Source of the DNA: Vibrio sinaloensis DSM 21326 | Lineage (GTDB): Bacteria > Pseudomonadota > Gammaproteobacteria > Enterobacterales > Vibrionaceae | Length of the DNA stretch: 64,000 nucleotides | Assembly: GCF_000189275.1 (NCBI RefSeq) | Contig: NZ_AEVT01000108.1 | Coordinates: 1 to 64,000, forward strand | Direction of reading: 5' to 3' | Shown: positions 16,757-26,090 of the stretch, piece by piece | Layout: every line of letters starts with the position of its first letter | Numbering within the stretch: the first letter of the stretch is position 1 | Translations under genes and position numbers: made by a program | The notes under the pieces: model-generated | What the model was told of the DNA's origin: nothing | The model's database searches: none | What the model saw: only the letters and a program-made list of their open reading frames with translations

Positions 16757-18112
16757 ATGGCGACTCATTTTGACTATATCTGTATCGGCGGCGGCAGCGG
16801 CGGCATCGCATCAGCAAACCGCGCAGCGATGTACGGTGCTAAAGTTGCACTGATCGAAGCTCAAGATCTTGGCGGTACGTGTGTAAACGTTGGCTGTGTG
16901 CCGAAAAAGGTGATGTGGCATGGTGCGCAAGTTGCAGAAGCAATGAACCTATACGCGGAAGACTACGGTTTTGATGTCGATGTGAAAGGCTTTGACTGGA
17001 GCAAACTGGTTGAGAGTCGTCAGGCCTACATTGGTCGTATCCACCAATCTTACGATCGTGTTCTAGGCAACAACAAAGTCAACGTGATTAAAGGCTTTGC
17101 TAAGTTCGTTGACGAGAAAACGGTTGAAGTTAACGGTGAACACTACACAGCAGATCACATCCTGATCGCAGTAGGTGGTCGCCCTACCATTCCAAACATT
17201 CCGGGTGCGGAATACGGCATCGATTCAAACGGCTTCTTTGAGCTTGCTGAGCAACCAAAACGCGTTGCCGTGATTGGTGCAGGTTACATCGCAGTGGAAA
17301 TCGCAGGCGTTCTGCATGCACTTGGCACAGAAACACACCTGTTCTGCCGTAAAGAATCCCCACTACGTAGCTTTGATCCAATGATCATTGAAACGCTAGT
17401 CGAAGTAATGGCAGCGGAAGGCCCAACGCTGCATACCCACTCTGTACCAAAAGAAGTGGTGAAAGAAGCAGATGGCAGCCTAACTCTGCACTTAGAAAAC
17501 GGTGAAAGCCAAAACGTTGATACTCTAATTTGGGCAATTGGTCGTCACCCAGCAACTGACGCGATCAACCTAGCCTCAACTGGCGTTGCAACCAACGATC
17601 GTGGCTACATCAAGGTAGACGAGTACCAAGCAACTAACGTTCCTGGCATCTACTGTGTTGGTGACATCATGGAAGGTGGTATCGAGCTAACTCCTGTTGC
17701 GGTTAAAGCGGGTCGTCAGCTTTCTGAGCGCCTGTTCAACAACAAACCAAACGCGAAGATGGACTACGATTTGGTCCCAACTGTGGTATTCAGCCACCCA
17801 CCAATCGGCACCATCGGTCTTACCACGCAAGAAGCAGAAGAAAAGTACGGCAAAGACAACATCAAAGTCTACACCTCTGGCTTTACTGCGATGTACACAG
17901 CGGTCACGAAACACCGTCAACCGTGTAAGATGAAGCTCGTATGTGCAGGCGAAGAAGAAACCGTTGTTGGTCTGCACGGTATCGGCTTTACCGTTGATGA
18001 AATGATTCAAGGTTTCGGTGTCGCTATGAAGATGGGCGCAACTAAAGCGGACTTCGATTCTGTTGTCGCGATCCACCCAACGGGCAGTGAAGAGTTCGTG
18101 ACGATGCGTTAA
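16757..18112 (+). CDS. gorA: Glutathione reductase
   Basis: FAD-dependent, NADPH-consuming disulfide reductase that keeps glutathione reduced. The 451-residue protein has the FAD-binding GGGSGGIASANRA motif near the N-terminus, the redox-active disulfide in GGTCVNVGCVPKK (about residues 38-50), the second dinucleotide fold VIGAGYIAVEIAGVL, and the C-terminal dimer-interface active site HPTGSEEFVTMR with the catalytic histidine. Length matches the family. It is a single-gene unit with an AGAAAGTA ribosome-binding region and a strong terminator. Confidence 0.96.
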   Translation: MATHFDYICIGGGSGGIASANRAAMYGAKVALIEAQDLGGTCVNVGCVPKKVMWHGAQVAEAMNLYAEDYGFDVDVKGFDWSKLVESRQAYIGRIHQSYDRVLGNNKVNVIKGFAKFVDEKTVEVNGEHYTADHILIAVGGRPTIPNIPGAEYGIDSNGFFELAEQPKRVAVIGAGYIAVEIAGVLHALGTETHLFCRKESPLRSFDPMIIETLVEVMAAEGPTLHTHSVPKEVVKEADGSLTLHLENGESQNVDTLIWAIGRHPATDAINLASTGVATNDRGYIKVDEYQATNVPGIYCVGDIMEGGIELTPVAVKAGRQLSERLFNNKPNAKMDYDLVPTVVFSHPPIGTIGLTTQEAEEKYGKDNIKVYTSGFTAMYTAVTKHRQPCKMKLVCAGEEETVVGLHGIGFTVDEMIQGFGVAMKMGATKADFDSVVAIHPTGSEEFVTMR

Positions 18113-18134
18113 TCGTCATTGAAGCAAATTTTAT

Positions 18135-18161
18135 AAAGCAGCCTTATTCGGCTGCTTTTTT
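18135..18161 (+). terminator. Terminator of gorA
   Basis: Stem AAAGCAGCC / GGCTGCTTT with loop TTATTC, then a T run, 22 bp after the gorA stop. Confidence 0.9.
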
Positions 18162-18276
18162 GTTGTCTGAATTATCAAAACAGCGAATAACATTCTCATT
18201 TTCAATTGATTTAGTAGGAAAGCGCTGACATTTTTCTATACACTGTTGACGCATAAAAAATATAAATCAACGTGCA

Positions 18277-19596
18277 GTGAAGCTAGATACAAGTAAAACC
18301 GAGTTGTATTACTTGTTGTTGGATTTAGATGACCAACAAAAAGCAGAGGCTTTAGAAACCCTACGCTCTGAGCAGCCGCAGCTCTATCAACAGATAGTGC
18401 CCTTGGTCGCAGCAGAACAGTCGGATCAACTCGAACAGATCTTTCAATTTACGTTCGAGCAAGGTGCCTCTCAACAAGTAGATTATACCAACCAACAGAT
18501 CGACAAATACCAGATACTCCATGAACTGGGCCGAGGTGGCTTAGGTGTGGTGTACGCTGCGTGCCGCGCAGATAAAGCCTTTGAGCAGCAACTCGCGATA
18601 AAGTTTCTCCAGTCAGATCTAAGTGGTATCTTTGATAGCCAAGCCTTATTTGGAGAGGCGCAGTTACTGGCGAAACTCAACCACCCTAACATCGCAAAGG
18701 TGTTTGATGGTGGCATTCACCAAGGTGCTGTTTACATCGTCATGGAACAGATTAATGGCGTTGCGCTCAATCACTATTTAGAGCAACACGCATTAAGTCA
18801 CACTGAGCGATTGGCCTTTTTAGTGCAGATCTGCGGCGCTGTTGAACATGCTCACCAACAAGGCGTATTGCACGCCGATCTTAAGCCAGAGAACATCCTC
18901 ATTGACTCCGCTCAGCAAGTGAAGCTTATCGACTTCAACTTGACGCAAAAATCAAACGCAACCACGCCACGGAGCCATTGCAACTTAACCGCATTCAGCA
19001 AAGAGTACGCCAGCCCCGAGCAGCAGTCAGGCCAACAATTAACCATCAGAAGCGATGTGTATTCACTGGGCAAGTTACTGAACTGGTTATGCCCCAACGA
19101 TGCGAACGACTCTGATATCAAAGCGCTCATCAAACGAGCAACGGCAGTCACGCCGAGCAAGCGTTACCCCAATGCAGCAGAACTCGAGCATGATATTGTG
19201 GCGATACTCACCAAACGTCCGATATCCATTAAGCGCCACCAACCACTCTACCGCTTTACTCGGCTGTTTCAGCGCAATCCGCTCATCTGTTCGTTGTGTT
19301 TACTGATCATCGTATCAGGCTACTACTTCTCATATACCTTGGCGCAGAAAAACCACCAGCTAGAGCAAGAAAAGCAGATTGCGCAAGACATGATTTATGA
19401 AGTGTCGAGCATGATGTTTCATGCCAAAAGCCAAGCTGCGCAAGAGATGCCGGTCCATGCTGTTTTAGATTTAACCAGACGGCGGATTCTCGCCAACCCG
19501 GACATACCGAAACACATTAAGCAGAAGCTGCTACTGGTCATGATGACGCCAATAGAAGAAAAAGCCGCGCCAAATAACGAGAACCCTACCCTGTAA
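18277..19596 (+). CDS. pknT: Membrane Ser/Thr protein kinase PknT
   Basis: Hanks-type kinase of 439 residues: an N-terminal region (1-72), a kinase domain (73-315), one transmembrane helix (about 335-355) and a short periplasmic tail. Key residues seen are the glycine loop GRGGLGVV (85-92), ATP lysine K109, helix-C E127, catalytic D201 in HADLKPEN, metal-binding D219 in DFN, and SPE 246-248. Two positions are atypical: HAD instead of HRD and DFN instead of DFG. The gene order with the sigma factor two genes on matches the V. parahaemolyticus pknT-ecfP locus, where PknT phosphorylates and activates EcfP in response to polymyxin-type stress. Start is GTG at 18277. Confidence 0.85.
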   Translation: MKLDTSKTELYYLLLDLDDQQKAEALETLRSEQPQLYQQIVPLVAAEQSDQLEQIFQFTFEQGASQQVDYTNQQIDKYQILHELGRGGLGVVYAACRADKAFEQQLAIKFLQSDLSGIFDSQALFGEAQLLAKLNHPNIAKVFDGGIHQGAVYIVMEQINGVALNHYLEQHALSHTERLAFLVQICGAVEHAHQQGVLHADLKPENILIDSAQQVKLIDFNLTQKSNATTPRSHCNLTAFSKEYASPEQQSGQQLTIRSDVYSLGKLLNWLCPNDANDSDIKALIKRATAVTPSKRYPNAAELEHDIVAILTKRPISIKRHQPLYRFTRLFQRNPLICSLCLLIIVSGYYFSYTLAQKNHQLEQEKQIAQDMIYEVSSMMFHAKSQAAQEMPVHAVLDLTRRRILANPDIPKHIKQKLLLVMMTPIEEKAAPNNENPTL

Positions 19597-19597
19597 T

Positions 19598-21049
19598 ATG
19601 AAGCTAACACAGACCATTATCATCGGCTTGACTGGCTTACTCTCTTCGTTAGTGTGGGCCAAAGATGCGAGCATTCAAACGGGCTACTTTATTGACGCCC
19701 CAGTCACTGGGCTGCACTATCAAACCAGCTCTGACCTACAAGGCACCACCGATAAAGGGGCATTTCAATTTCGCCGTGGCGATGTGATCAGTTTTTTTCT
19801 TGGCCAAGGAGAAGAGCGGTACTTACTTTCGACGGTTTCAGCCCAAGAGGTCATCACTCCGACCGCCATTTCGACCAAACCAAGTCGTAGCATAAACATC
19901 ACTCGCTTACTGCTGTCACTGGATGCAACGCCAAAAGACCGGCAAGAAATACTGCTACTCGATGAGCAGCTCAGTGATACTCAATTTCAGCAGCGTTTAA
20001 AGCAAATCGACTTAAATCAGTTGGTCGATGAAGAGTTACAACAGTTGCAACTGGCGCAATTAGCCTCGGTTAACGAAGCCGTCGAGCACCTTAATCAAAG
20101 CCAACAGTATATCGAAGCGAACTTCCAATCTGATGAAGTGATTTTTGAGCCCTTAGATCGCATGTTGCAAAACGTGATTATTAAGCAACGAGATGGCAAT
20201 GGTCGAATTTGTGCCTACGACCTGAGATTGCAAAAACACCCCAAATATCAGCCGCCAATAGGCAGCCTCAACTACAAGGTTACTGCTCAGGCTGTGGTCG
20301 AATATCCGAGTATCGGTGATCGGTTCGAAGGCTGCTATATTCAGCCAAGCGAAAGTAAGCAAGTCATCACCACCGCGCTCTCCCATTACCCAGATGCCTT
20401 TGGGACGTTCCACTGTGCTAACCGAGGCTGTACCCGCAATGATCTGAACGGCTTTTCTATCGATGACTTCAATGATGAAGGCGATTGGAAATATCGCTCT
20501 ATTGCGATCAACTTTGACCCTACAACACAACTGCTTATGGAAAAGTCTCAAGGTCTCGGCATGACGGACAATATCCGTCATGCCAACAAAGGTGAACTGC
20601 TTTGGTTTACTTTCCCAAAGGAGAAATATACCCAGCTCAATTATCAAGGCGTATGGCGCGAAACTCGCTACCAAGAGGGAGAGATGGTCGATAACTGCTT
20701 ATTGGTCGACAACGGTCGTATTAAGCAAGCAGATTTACATCAGCAACGCTGCCCTGCCGATCGCGACGCCTATCAGCTGGATGTCACCCGAGAGCATGCT
20801 GACATGTGGTGGGTGAAAGCGGATACAACCCATGCCTCAATTGAGCAACTTAACCTGATTGTTCGCTGGTACCGCCCTCGAGACCCGCAGCCTTTGTACA
20901 CCACATGGGAGTATTTACCTGCCGGAAAGAACTGGGATAAAGGCGTTTTATATCGCTATCAACAGACCTTAGCACACGACCAGAAAGGCACAGAGCAACT
21001 CTACACCTACTCGATATCTGAATACGTTAAAGTAAAGGAGCACCTCTAA
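19598..21049 (+). CDS. Exported protein of the pknT-ecfP operon, function unknown
   Basis: Protein of 483 residues with a Sec signal peptide (1-21, ending VWA-K). The N-terminal domain has the pattern GYFIDAPVTGLHY...TTDKGAFQFRRGD, typical of carboxypeptidase-regulatory-like beta-sandwich domains in exported proteins. The remainder contains a Cys pair in FHCANRGCTR and another pair in NCLL...QRCPAD. It starts 1 bp after the pknT stop and overlaps ecfP by one base (TAATG), so it is translationally embedded between kinase and sigma factor. A periplasmic sensing or target role is an inference from position only. Confidence 0.75.
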   Translation: MKLTQTIIIGLTGLLSSLVWAKDASIQTGYFIDAPVTGLHYQTSSDLQGTTDKGAFQFRRGDVISFFLGQGEERYLLSTVSAQEVITPTAISTKPSRSINITRLLLSLDATPKDRQEILLLDEQLSDTQFQQRLKQIDLNQLVDEELQQLQLAQLASVNEAVEHLNQSQQYIEANFQSDEVIFEPLDRMLQNVIIKQRDGNGRICAYDLRLQKHPKYQPPIGSLNYKVTAQAVVEYPSIGDRFEGCYIQPSESKQVITTALSHYPDAFGTFHCANRGCTRNDLNGFSIDDFNDEGDWKYRSIAINFDPTTQLLMEKSQGLGMTDNIRHANKGELLWFTFPKEKYTQLNYQGVWRETRYQEGEMVDNCLLVDNGRIKQADLHQQRCPADRDAYQLDVTREHADMWWVKADTTHASIEQLNLIVRWYRPRDPQPLYTTWEYLPAGKNWDKGVLYRYQQTLAHDQKGTEQLYTYSISEYVKVKEHL

Positions 21050-21621
21050 TGGCTTCAGCGACGTCGCTCACTCAAATCATCCAGCTTTGGCAGGCTGGTG
21101 ATAAAGAAGCAGAAAACCATCTATATCAATTTGCTTACTTGCAACTGCGTAAAATTGCACAACAGGAACGTGCACGCAACGCCAAAAAGTATGGCGATGA
21201 GAACGATGTATTGGCCGACAGTGTCAACAGCACCACCGCCCTAATTCACGAAGCCTATCTCAAAATGTCTAACGCGGATCTGAGCGATGTTCAATCACAG
21301 CGTGAGTTTTATCTAATGGCCGCTAAAATTATGCGCCAAATTCTGATTGATAATGCCCGATCCCATCAGGCGCAGAAGCGCCAACAGCAAGCCAAAGAGC
21401 ATGACTGCCAAGAGAAAAAGTTTGAACAGTTGTTTATCCTCGATCGTGCATTGGACAACTTCAGCGCTCGTTATCCGCGTCAATCCAATGCGCTGAAGTT
21501 AAAATATCTGATGGGCCTGAAAAACCAAGAGATCAGTCAACTCCTGCAATGCAGTGATAGTTTGATTGAGAAAGACCTCAAGTTTTCTCGCAGTTGGCTG
21601 CAAGCAAGAATGGCGGTGTAA
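21049..21621 (+). CDS. ecfP: ECF sigma factor EcfP, activated by phosphorylation
   Basis: Sigma-70 family ECF protein of 190 residues (ECF43-type). Region 2 spans about 1-100 and region 4 about 125-185 (helix-turn-helix LKNQEISQLLQCSDSLIEKD). In place of the acidic DxED motif of region 2.2 it has NSTTALIHEAYLKM; the second threonine is residue 63. In V. parahaemolyticus EcfP, phosphorylation of Thr63 by PknT supplies the missing negative charge needed to bind core RNA polymerase. The presence of T63 here and the linked pknT strongly support the same mechanism. No anti-sigma gene is present. It overlaps both neighbours by one base. Confidence 0.88.
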   Translation: MASATSLTQIIQLWQAGDKEAENHLYQFAYLQLRKIAQQERARNAKKYGDENDVLADSVNSTTALIHEAYLKMSNADLSDVQSQREFYLMAAKIMRQILIDNARSHQAQKRQQQAKEHDCQEKKFEQLFILDRALDNFSARYPRQSNALKLKYLMGLKNQEISQLLQCSDSLIEKDLKFSRSWLQARMAV

Positions 21622-23171
21622 TGAAAAAGCGAGCCGCTCTCAGTATGCTTGTCGTCGCCGTTGGCGTAACTTGGCTACAACTGGATTCCACCAATAATCT
21701 GCCAAAAGCTGCCGAATTTACGCAGCCAGAGCCGCGCGAGTTCATCTCGTCAGCCTCGACATCAACATCGTTAAACATCAAAGCAACACTTAAACCGACA
21801 CACGACGCGCGCATTGACGCCACCAGCTCTGACAAGCAAAGCCAAACGCAAGCCGATTCAACCAGCATCACTGAAGCCAGCCTTACGGAAACAGACGCTG
21901 AAGCGTTTGACTACCTGCCCGCGACCAAAACACTGATTGGCACTAAAGGTAACGCAGACTTGGCAGCAACGGGGAATCAACCACCGTTTATCGTCGAGTC
22001 GGTGTATCAGCAACTCACTCAACAAGTCGCCAACTGGACAATCCGCGAAGGACAACCAATGCGACTGCAATTAAACGTCGCCAACTTGTTTGACGACCCA
22101 GACAACGACTTACTGACGACCCGAGTAGAGCTTAACCTCAATGGCGGTAAAGTGTCTGGCGGTCAAACCCTAACCATTTACGGAGCGCCAAAAGCAACCC
22201 ATTTACCTTCACTGACCATCTCAGCCAAGGACAGTTATCACGACGTGGATGCTTGGGTCAGTGCGCGGTTCAGCCTTCCCTTGTCTGAACAGGGCGAGAG
22301 CTTAGCACACCCGTTGGAAGGCGATGTCATCTATCGCTTGGAAACCAGCAATGAGCTCAATGGTCAATACACCCTCTACGAAGTGGTCTATTGCCAAGCA
22401 TTTAAGTTCAGCCAGCAAGAGGTCTATTTCGCGTCATCCGACAACAAGACCCATTGTCCGAAAGAGACGCAACTCAACAAAATTGGCAGCTACCATATCG
22501 AAGGCGATAAATTGATTGTGGCTAGCCAACTCTCGACTCTGGATGCGAATCAAATCTGGCAAGTAAAACATCAGTACCCTTCAAAGCACACCCCCGACAT
22601 CACCAACTATTTTGTTGCCGTCGACAATGGCAACCACTATGAAAGCTACACCATGCAAAAGCAGGCAAGCGAAATGGAGAAGCGCCTCAATGCTGTGACC
22701 GGCGAAGTGCAGTTTCAGATCACCATGTTCGATTATCTACTGCCACTGCCCGATGACCAATATTTGCCTATCGAAGTTGGGAACTACCTATTTGATCTCG
22801 GCCACTCAAATGCGGGACCGAATAACGAAACGCTCGATTCTGACCTGAACATCGTGGCAGGTACCACCAATCTTAGCTGCGCCACCATCGCTCAGTGGTA
22901 TCAAATGGATGTGGTAGGAGGGCAAGGCGAGTATGGCATTGAATTGATATCGACCTCAGACCGCTCAAACCCGGCTTACCGTGTCGAGTGTATCGAGTTC
23001 ATTAGCAACCCGAACTCCCAGCGCGTATCTTTGGCCTTTGATGGTGCCTATAGCCCCTACGATAAGTTCGTCGATGGCGAAATATACAGCTACATTCTTC
23101 GCCCCAAACCTCAATACGCACAACGCGTCGAAGAGTTGAAGATCAATATGCATTATCGCTCTCCACGCTAA
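21621..23171 (+). CDS. Exported protein with cadherin-like domain, ecfP operon
   Basis: Protein of 516 residues whose best start is the ATG at 21621, overlapping the ecfP stop by one base. The N-terminus is a hydrophobic signal or anchor (KKRAALSMLVVAVGVTWL), followed by a Ser/Thr-rich linker (about 30-100), a cadherin/Ig-like domain (about 120-215; LFDDPDNDLLTTRVEL) and a C-terminal region beginning HPLEGDVIYRLE. That last region resembles the C-terminal third of the next protein (HPLEGKEFFFIE) in layout, with spaced cysteines. Function is unknown; it is likely periplasmic or surface-exposed and part of the EcfP-linked response. Confidence 0.7.
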   Translation: MKKRAALSMLVVAVGVTWLQLDSTNNLPKAAEFTQPEPREFISSASTSTSLNIKATLKPTHDARIDATSSDKQSQTQADSTSITEASLTETDAEAFDYLPATKTLIGTKGNADLAATGNQPPFIVESVYQQLTQQVANWTIREGQPMRLQLNVANLFDDPDNDLLTTRVELNLNGGKVSGGQTLTIYGAPKATHLPSLTISAKDSYHDVDAWVSARFSLPLSEQGESLAHPLEGDVIYRLETSNELNGQYTLYEVVYCQAFKFSQQEVYFASSDNKTHCPKETQLNKIGSYHIEGDKLIVASQLSTLDANQIWQVKHQYPSKHTPDITNYFVAVDNGNHYESYTMQKQASEMEKRLNAVTGEVQFQITMFDYLLPLPDDQYLPIEVGNYLFDLGHSNAGPNNETLDSDLNIVAGTTNLSCATIAQWYQMDVVGGQGEYGIELISTSDRSNPAYRVECIEFISNPNSQRVSLAFDGAYSPYDKFVDGEIYSYILRPKPQYAQRVEELKINMHYRSPR

Positions 23172-23364
23172 TCCCCTCACCGAGCGATAAGACAGCAAAA
23201 AATCACAAATAAATTTACGGTTTTTAGGCCACTTTTCGTGTCTTGTGTTTCGCAAGCAGAGGTTATAAAAAGTGACCAATTTATCAACGAAATAAACTTT
23301 AGGCTTAACTTCTTAATTCGTTGAAGACTTACAAAAAGCTTAGACAAGCAAGGAACTATTCAGA

Positions 23365-25656
23365 ATGAAAAAAATCAGTTTACTGGCAACATCAGTCGCA
23401 ATTGCATTAACCGGTTGTGGTGGCGGCTCTGGTGGCGGCAGCAGTGATGGCAATACCACTCGAGATGGTGTGGTACTGACAGGCTTTGATGGCTACTTTA
23501 AAAATGCCGTGGTTTTTGTTGATAACAATAATAATGGTCAATGGGATCAAGCAAGCGATACGTTCCTAGGTTTGACTGACAGTCGCGGTCAACTCAATGT
23601 CGGCTCGACCAAGCCTGAAGGTACACTTGCGATTCAAACCTTAACGCCAAATGGTGCTGCACAAAGTAAACTGATCGCTTTGGATGCCGAAAAATACGCC
23701 GGCGTGTACACCGTGGACATGGACCTGCCAGGTCAACCAATGGAACACGAACTGGTATTCCGCGCCCCGAACTCATCCAATGTCATTTCTCCGATAACAG
23801 ACCTTGTCGCGATTGAAATCGAAAGCGGTAAGTCACTGGAAGAAGCTGAAGCCGCGGTCACAGAGGCACTAACTGGTCAAACTGACGGCGAAATCGACCT
23901 CTACTCTGATTACGTAGAAGGCGCACAAGCGGACGCTAAACTGCACAAAACCGCACAAATTCTGACCGAGACTAAAGCTGCAAACCCAAATACTTATCAA
24001 GGCTCCGCGACTGAAATCGCTAAACAAGCCGATCAAGCAGTCGAAGAAATCGCAGAAAACAATCCTGATCTGCTTGATGAAGACAGCTTTAAACCAGTGG
24101 TTCCTGTAGCAGGTGACGGCTCGGTTACACCTATTCCAAGCGATACAATTGAAAATCCAAGCTTTAAAACCACGGTTAATGATGACGTCTATGACGCTAT
24201 TCAGGATGCTATCGATACGCTTGAGTTAGAGCTAGGAATGCCAGGCTCAAGGGATTACTTTATTGAGCTAGACCTAACTGGCTTGTTTGAAGACAAAGAC
24301 GTTGAAGAGATTGACTTAGGCTATATCAAAGTCGACGGCAGTTCACTGGACGGCAGTAACATCCAAACGGTTTATAATTACCAAACTAATAAACTCAATA
24401 TTGGTGTCAGCCCAAGTGCTGAAATTACCAAAGCCGGTGAGTTCGAAATCATCGTCATGGTCGGCAACTCAGACGATACCAATTACACTCCTGCGTATTT
24501 CACATTAGACGTTGATGAAGGCGAAGCAGAAGCGCCAGAGTATTCGGAAGATACGCTAGCTGGTCTGCAAGATGGGGCTTCGCTATGGCAACTGGTGAAA
24601 GGTCAAGACCTAGGCGAAGGCTATAGCCTTGATTTCTCTGAACTGTTTAGTGGCGATAGCGAACTGACGCTAAGCTTCTCCTCAAATGCAACCAGCAATG
24701 GCCTCATCTTTGATGCGATGGGTTCAGGCCTTATTGGCGTTCAAGGTACACCGACTCGCTCCGCTGACGAAGATGACACTGAATACACCATCAAACTAAT
24801 CGCCACAGATCAATCAGGTCTAGTGACATCGGTTGAAATCGAGCTGCCAGACGTTCAACAAGCCGCAACACCAGAGCCAGGTCCACTGCATCCATTAGAA
24901 GGTAAAGAGTTCTTCTTTATAGAAACCGCTGAAGAGGAAGATGATTCCGATTTAAACTACTGTGTATCATTCAAGTTCGAACAAGGTAAAGCCTACTTCA
25001 CCGCAGAAAACTACGCGGGTGACATGACGAATACTTGTGCACCACTATCCACTTCAGTAGGTGCGGAATACACAGTAAATGGCGATATCATCACCATGGA
25101 CGAAGGCGGCGAAGATCCAATGACGTTTGAGCTGCTGCATAAAACAGGTAACGATGGTGAAGCGCGTTACATCATCAAGACTGTCGAGCTGAATGAAGAC
25201 GAGGATAACTACCCGTCAACCTTCGAAGCTTACGATAACAAGCCTGAAGCAGAACGACGCATTAACCTGACGTCAAACTCCAACTGGGAAAACCGTGTTA
25301 CGACTTCTAGTTTGTGGGTAGCAGGCGAATACGTTGATGTGAACATGACCTTACAGATGGAGAACGATGGTCAGCAAGGCGACCTTGATGTCTACTTTGA
25401 CCGCAAGGATGGCGGCAACATCACATGTGATGATGTTAACGAACTATTTAGCTCTCGTTATGCTAGCGATGCGAATGCCACTCAGTGTTTCGATGATGAA
25501 GAAAATGATGTCAAATTTGCAGTGTTTGACTTCGACTACTCTTCAACATTGGTCAACGATAAAGTTTATGCGATTCGCCTAGACAGCGCTGATGCGGATA
25601 AAGCACAACACATCAACTTCAACGTTACTTTTGATGGTAATAGCTTCGAAGAGTAA
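23365..25656 (+). CDS. Large acidic lipoprotein linked to the ecfP locus
   Basis: Precursor of 763 residues with a lipoprotein signal and lipobox (ALTGC, Cys about residue 18), then a Gly/Ser-rich linker (GGGSGGGSSDG). An N-terminal segment with DNNNNGQWDQASD is a calcium-loop-like acidic motif inside a carboxypeptidase-regulatory-like domain; a cadherin-like domain pair lies about 270-500, and a C-terminal domain begins HPLEGKEFFF. The protein is strongly acidic. It is separated from the preceding gene by 193 bp and probably has its own promoter, making it a plausible EcfP target; this is inference. A strong terminator follows. Confidence 0.75.
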   Translation: MKKISLLATSVAIALTGCGGGSGGGSSDGNTTRDGVVLTGFDGYFKNAVVFVDNNNNGQWDQASDTFLGLTDSRGQLNVGSTKPEGTLAIQTLTPNGAAQSKLIALDAEKYAGVYTVDMDLPGQPMEHELVFRAPNSSNVISPITDLVAIEIESGKSLEEAEAAVTEALTGQTDGEIDLYSDYVEGAQADAKLHKTAQILTETKAANPNTYQGSATEIAKQADQAVEEIAENNPDLLDEDSFKPVVPVAGDGSVTPIPSDTIENPSFKTTVNDDVYDAIQDAIDTLELELGMPGSRDYFIELDLTGLFEDKDVEEIDLGYIKVDGSSLDGSNIQTVYNYQTNKLNIGVSPSAEITKAGEFEIIVMVGNSDDTNYTPAYFTLDVDEGEAEAPEYSEDTLAGLQDGASLWQLVKGQDLGEGYSLDFSELFSGDSELTLSFSSNATSNGLIFDAMGSGLIGVQGTPTRSADEDDTEYTIKLIATDQSGLVTSVEIELPDVQQAATPEPGPLHPLEGKEFFFIETAEEEDDSDLNYCVSFKFEQGKAYFTAENYAGDMTNTCAPLSTSVGAEYTVNGDIITMDEGGEDPMTFELLHKTGNDGEARYIIKTVELNEDEDNYPSTFEAYDNKPEAERRINLTSNSNWENRVTTSSLWVAGEYVDVNMTLQMENDGQQGDLDVYFDRKDGGNITCDDVNELFSSRYASDANATQCFDDEENDVKFAVFDFDYSSTLVNDKVYAIRLDSADADKAQHINFNVTFDGNSFEE

Positions 25657-25688
25657 GCATGCCATCATAGATTATTGAACTAGAATCC

Positions 25689-25714
25689 AAGCCCCGTCTC
25701 GACGGGGCTTTTTT
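25689..25714 (+). terminator. Terminator of the large lipoprotein gene
   Basis: Stem AAGCCCCGTC / GACGGGGCTT with a 2-base apex (a larger loop in practice), followed by TTTT. Confidence 0.92.
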
Positions 25715-25795
25715 ACGTCTCATCCATGCTCCAACAATGAACTAACTTCCATGAGGTGCGTAACAAACAACAGTATTCACACTAAGGAGCTCGTT

Positions 25796-26047
25796 ATGAA
25801 CCTGCTTATAGAATCATTTGAAGGTGGCATCTACCTCGCCTACCGTGTTGAAAACGAACACAAATACCTAATTAGAGATGAAGAGCAGCATCCGCTCAAG
25901 TTTCTCAGCCTAGAGCAAATCCGTCACCATTTCCGCGATGACAACTTCTCTTCTGCCACTCTTATTCACAACAATGCCTACGACGAAATGTGTGGTGAGG
26001 ACGATGGAAATTCTCCCCCACTCGAGATCGATTTATGCTGGCACTGA
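25796..26047 (+). CDS. DUF6482-type small protein
   Basis: Soluble acidic protein of 83 residues. The true start is the ATG at 25796 with an AAGGAG site 8 bases upstream; the frame is open another 15 codons. It resembles short DUF6482 proteins of vibrios and pseudomonads (IESFEGGIYLAYRVE..., later NAYDEMCG). No catalytic motif; function unknown. Monocistronic, convergent with the nqrB paralogue. Confidence 0.7.
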   Translation: MNLLIESFEGGIYLAYRVENEHKYLIRDEEQHPLKFLSLEQIRHHFRDDNFSSATLIHNNAYDEMCGEDDGNSPPLEIDLCWH

Positions 26048-26056
26048 GAATGCACT

Positions 26057-26080
26057 AGGCCAACCGAAATCGGTTGGCCT
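26057..26080 (+). terminator. Hairpin between DUF6482 gene and nqrB paralogue
   Basis: A perfect 10-11-bp stem AGGCCAACCGA / CGGTTGGCCT (loop AAT) lies between two convergent genes. The downstream tract TATTTGT is only moderately T-rich; the hairpin could serve both directions. Confidence 0.65.
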
Positions 26081-26090
26081 ATTTGTATGC

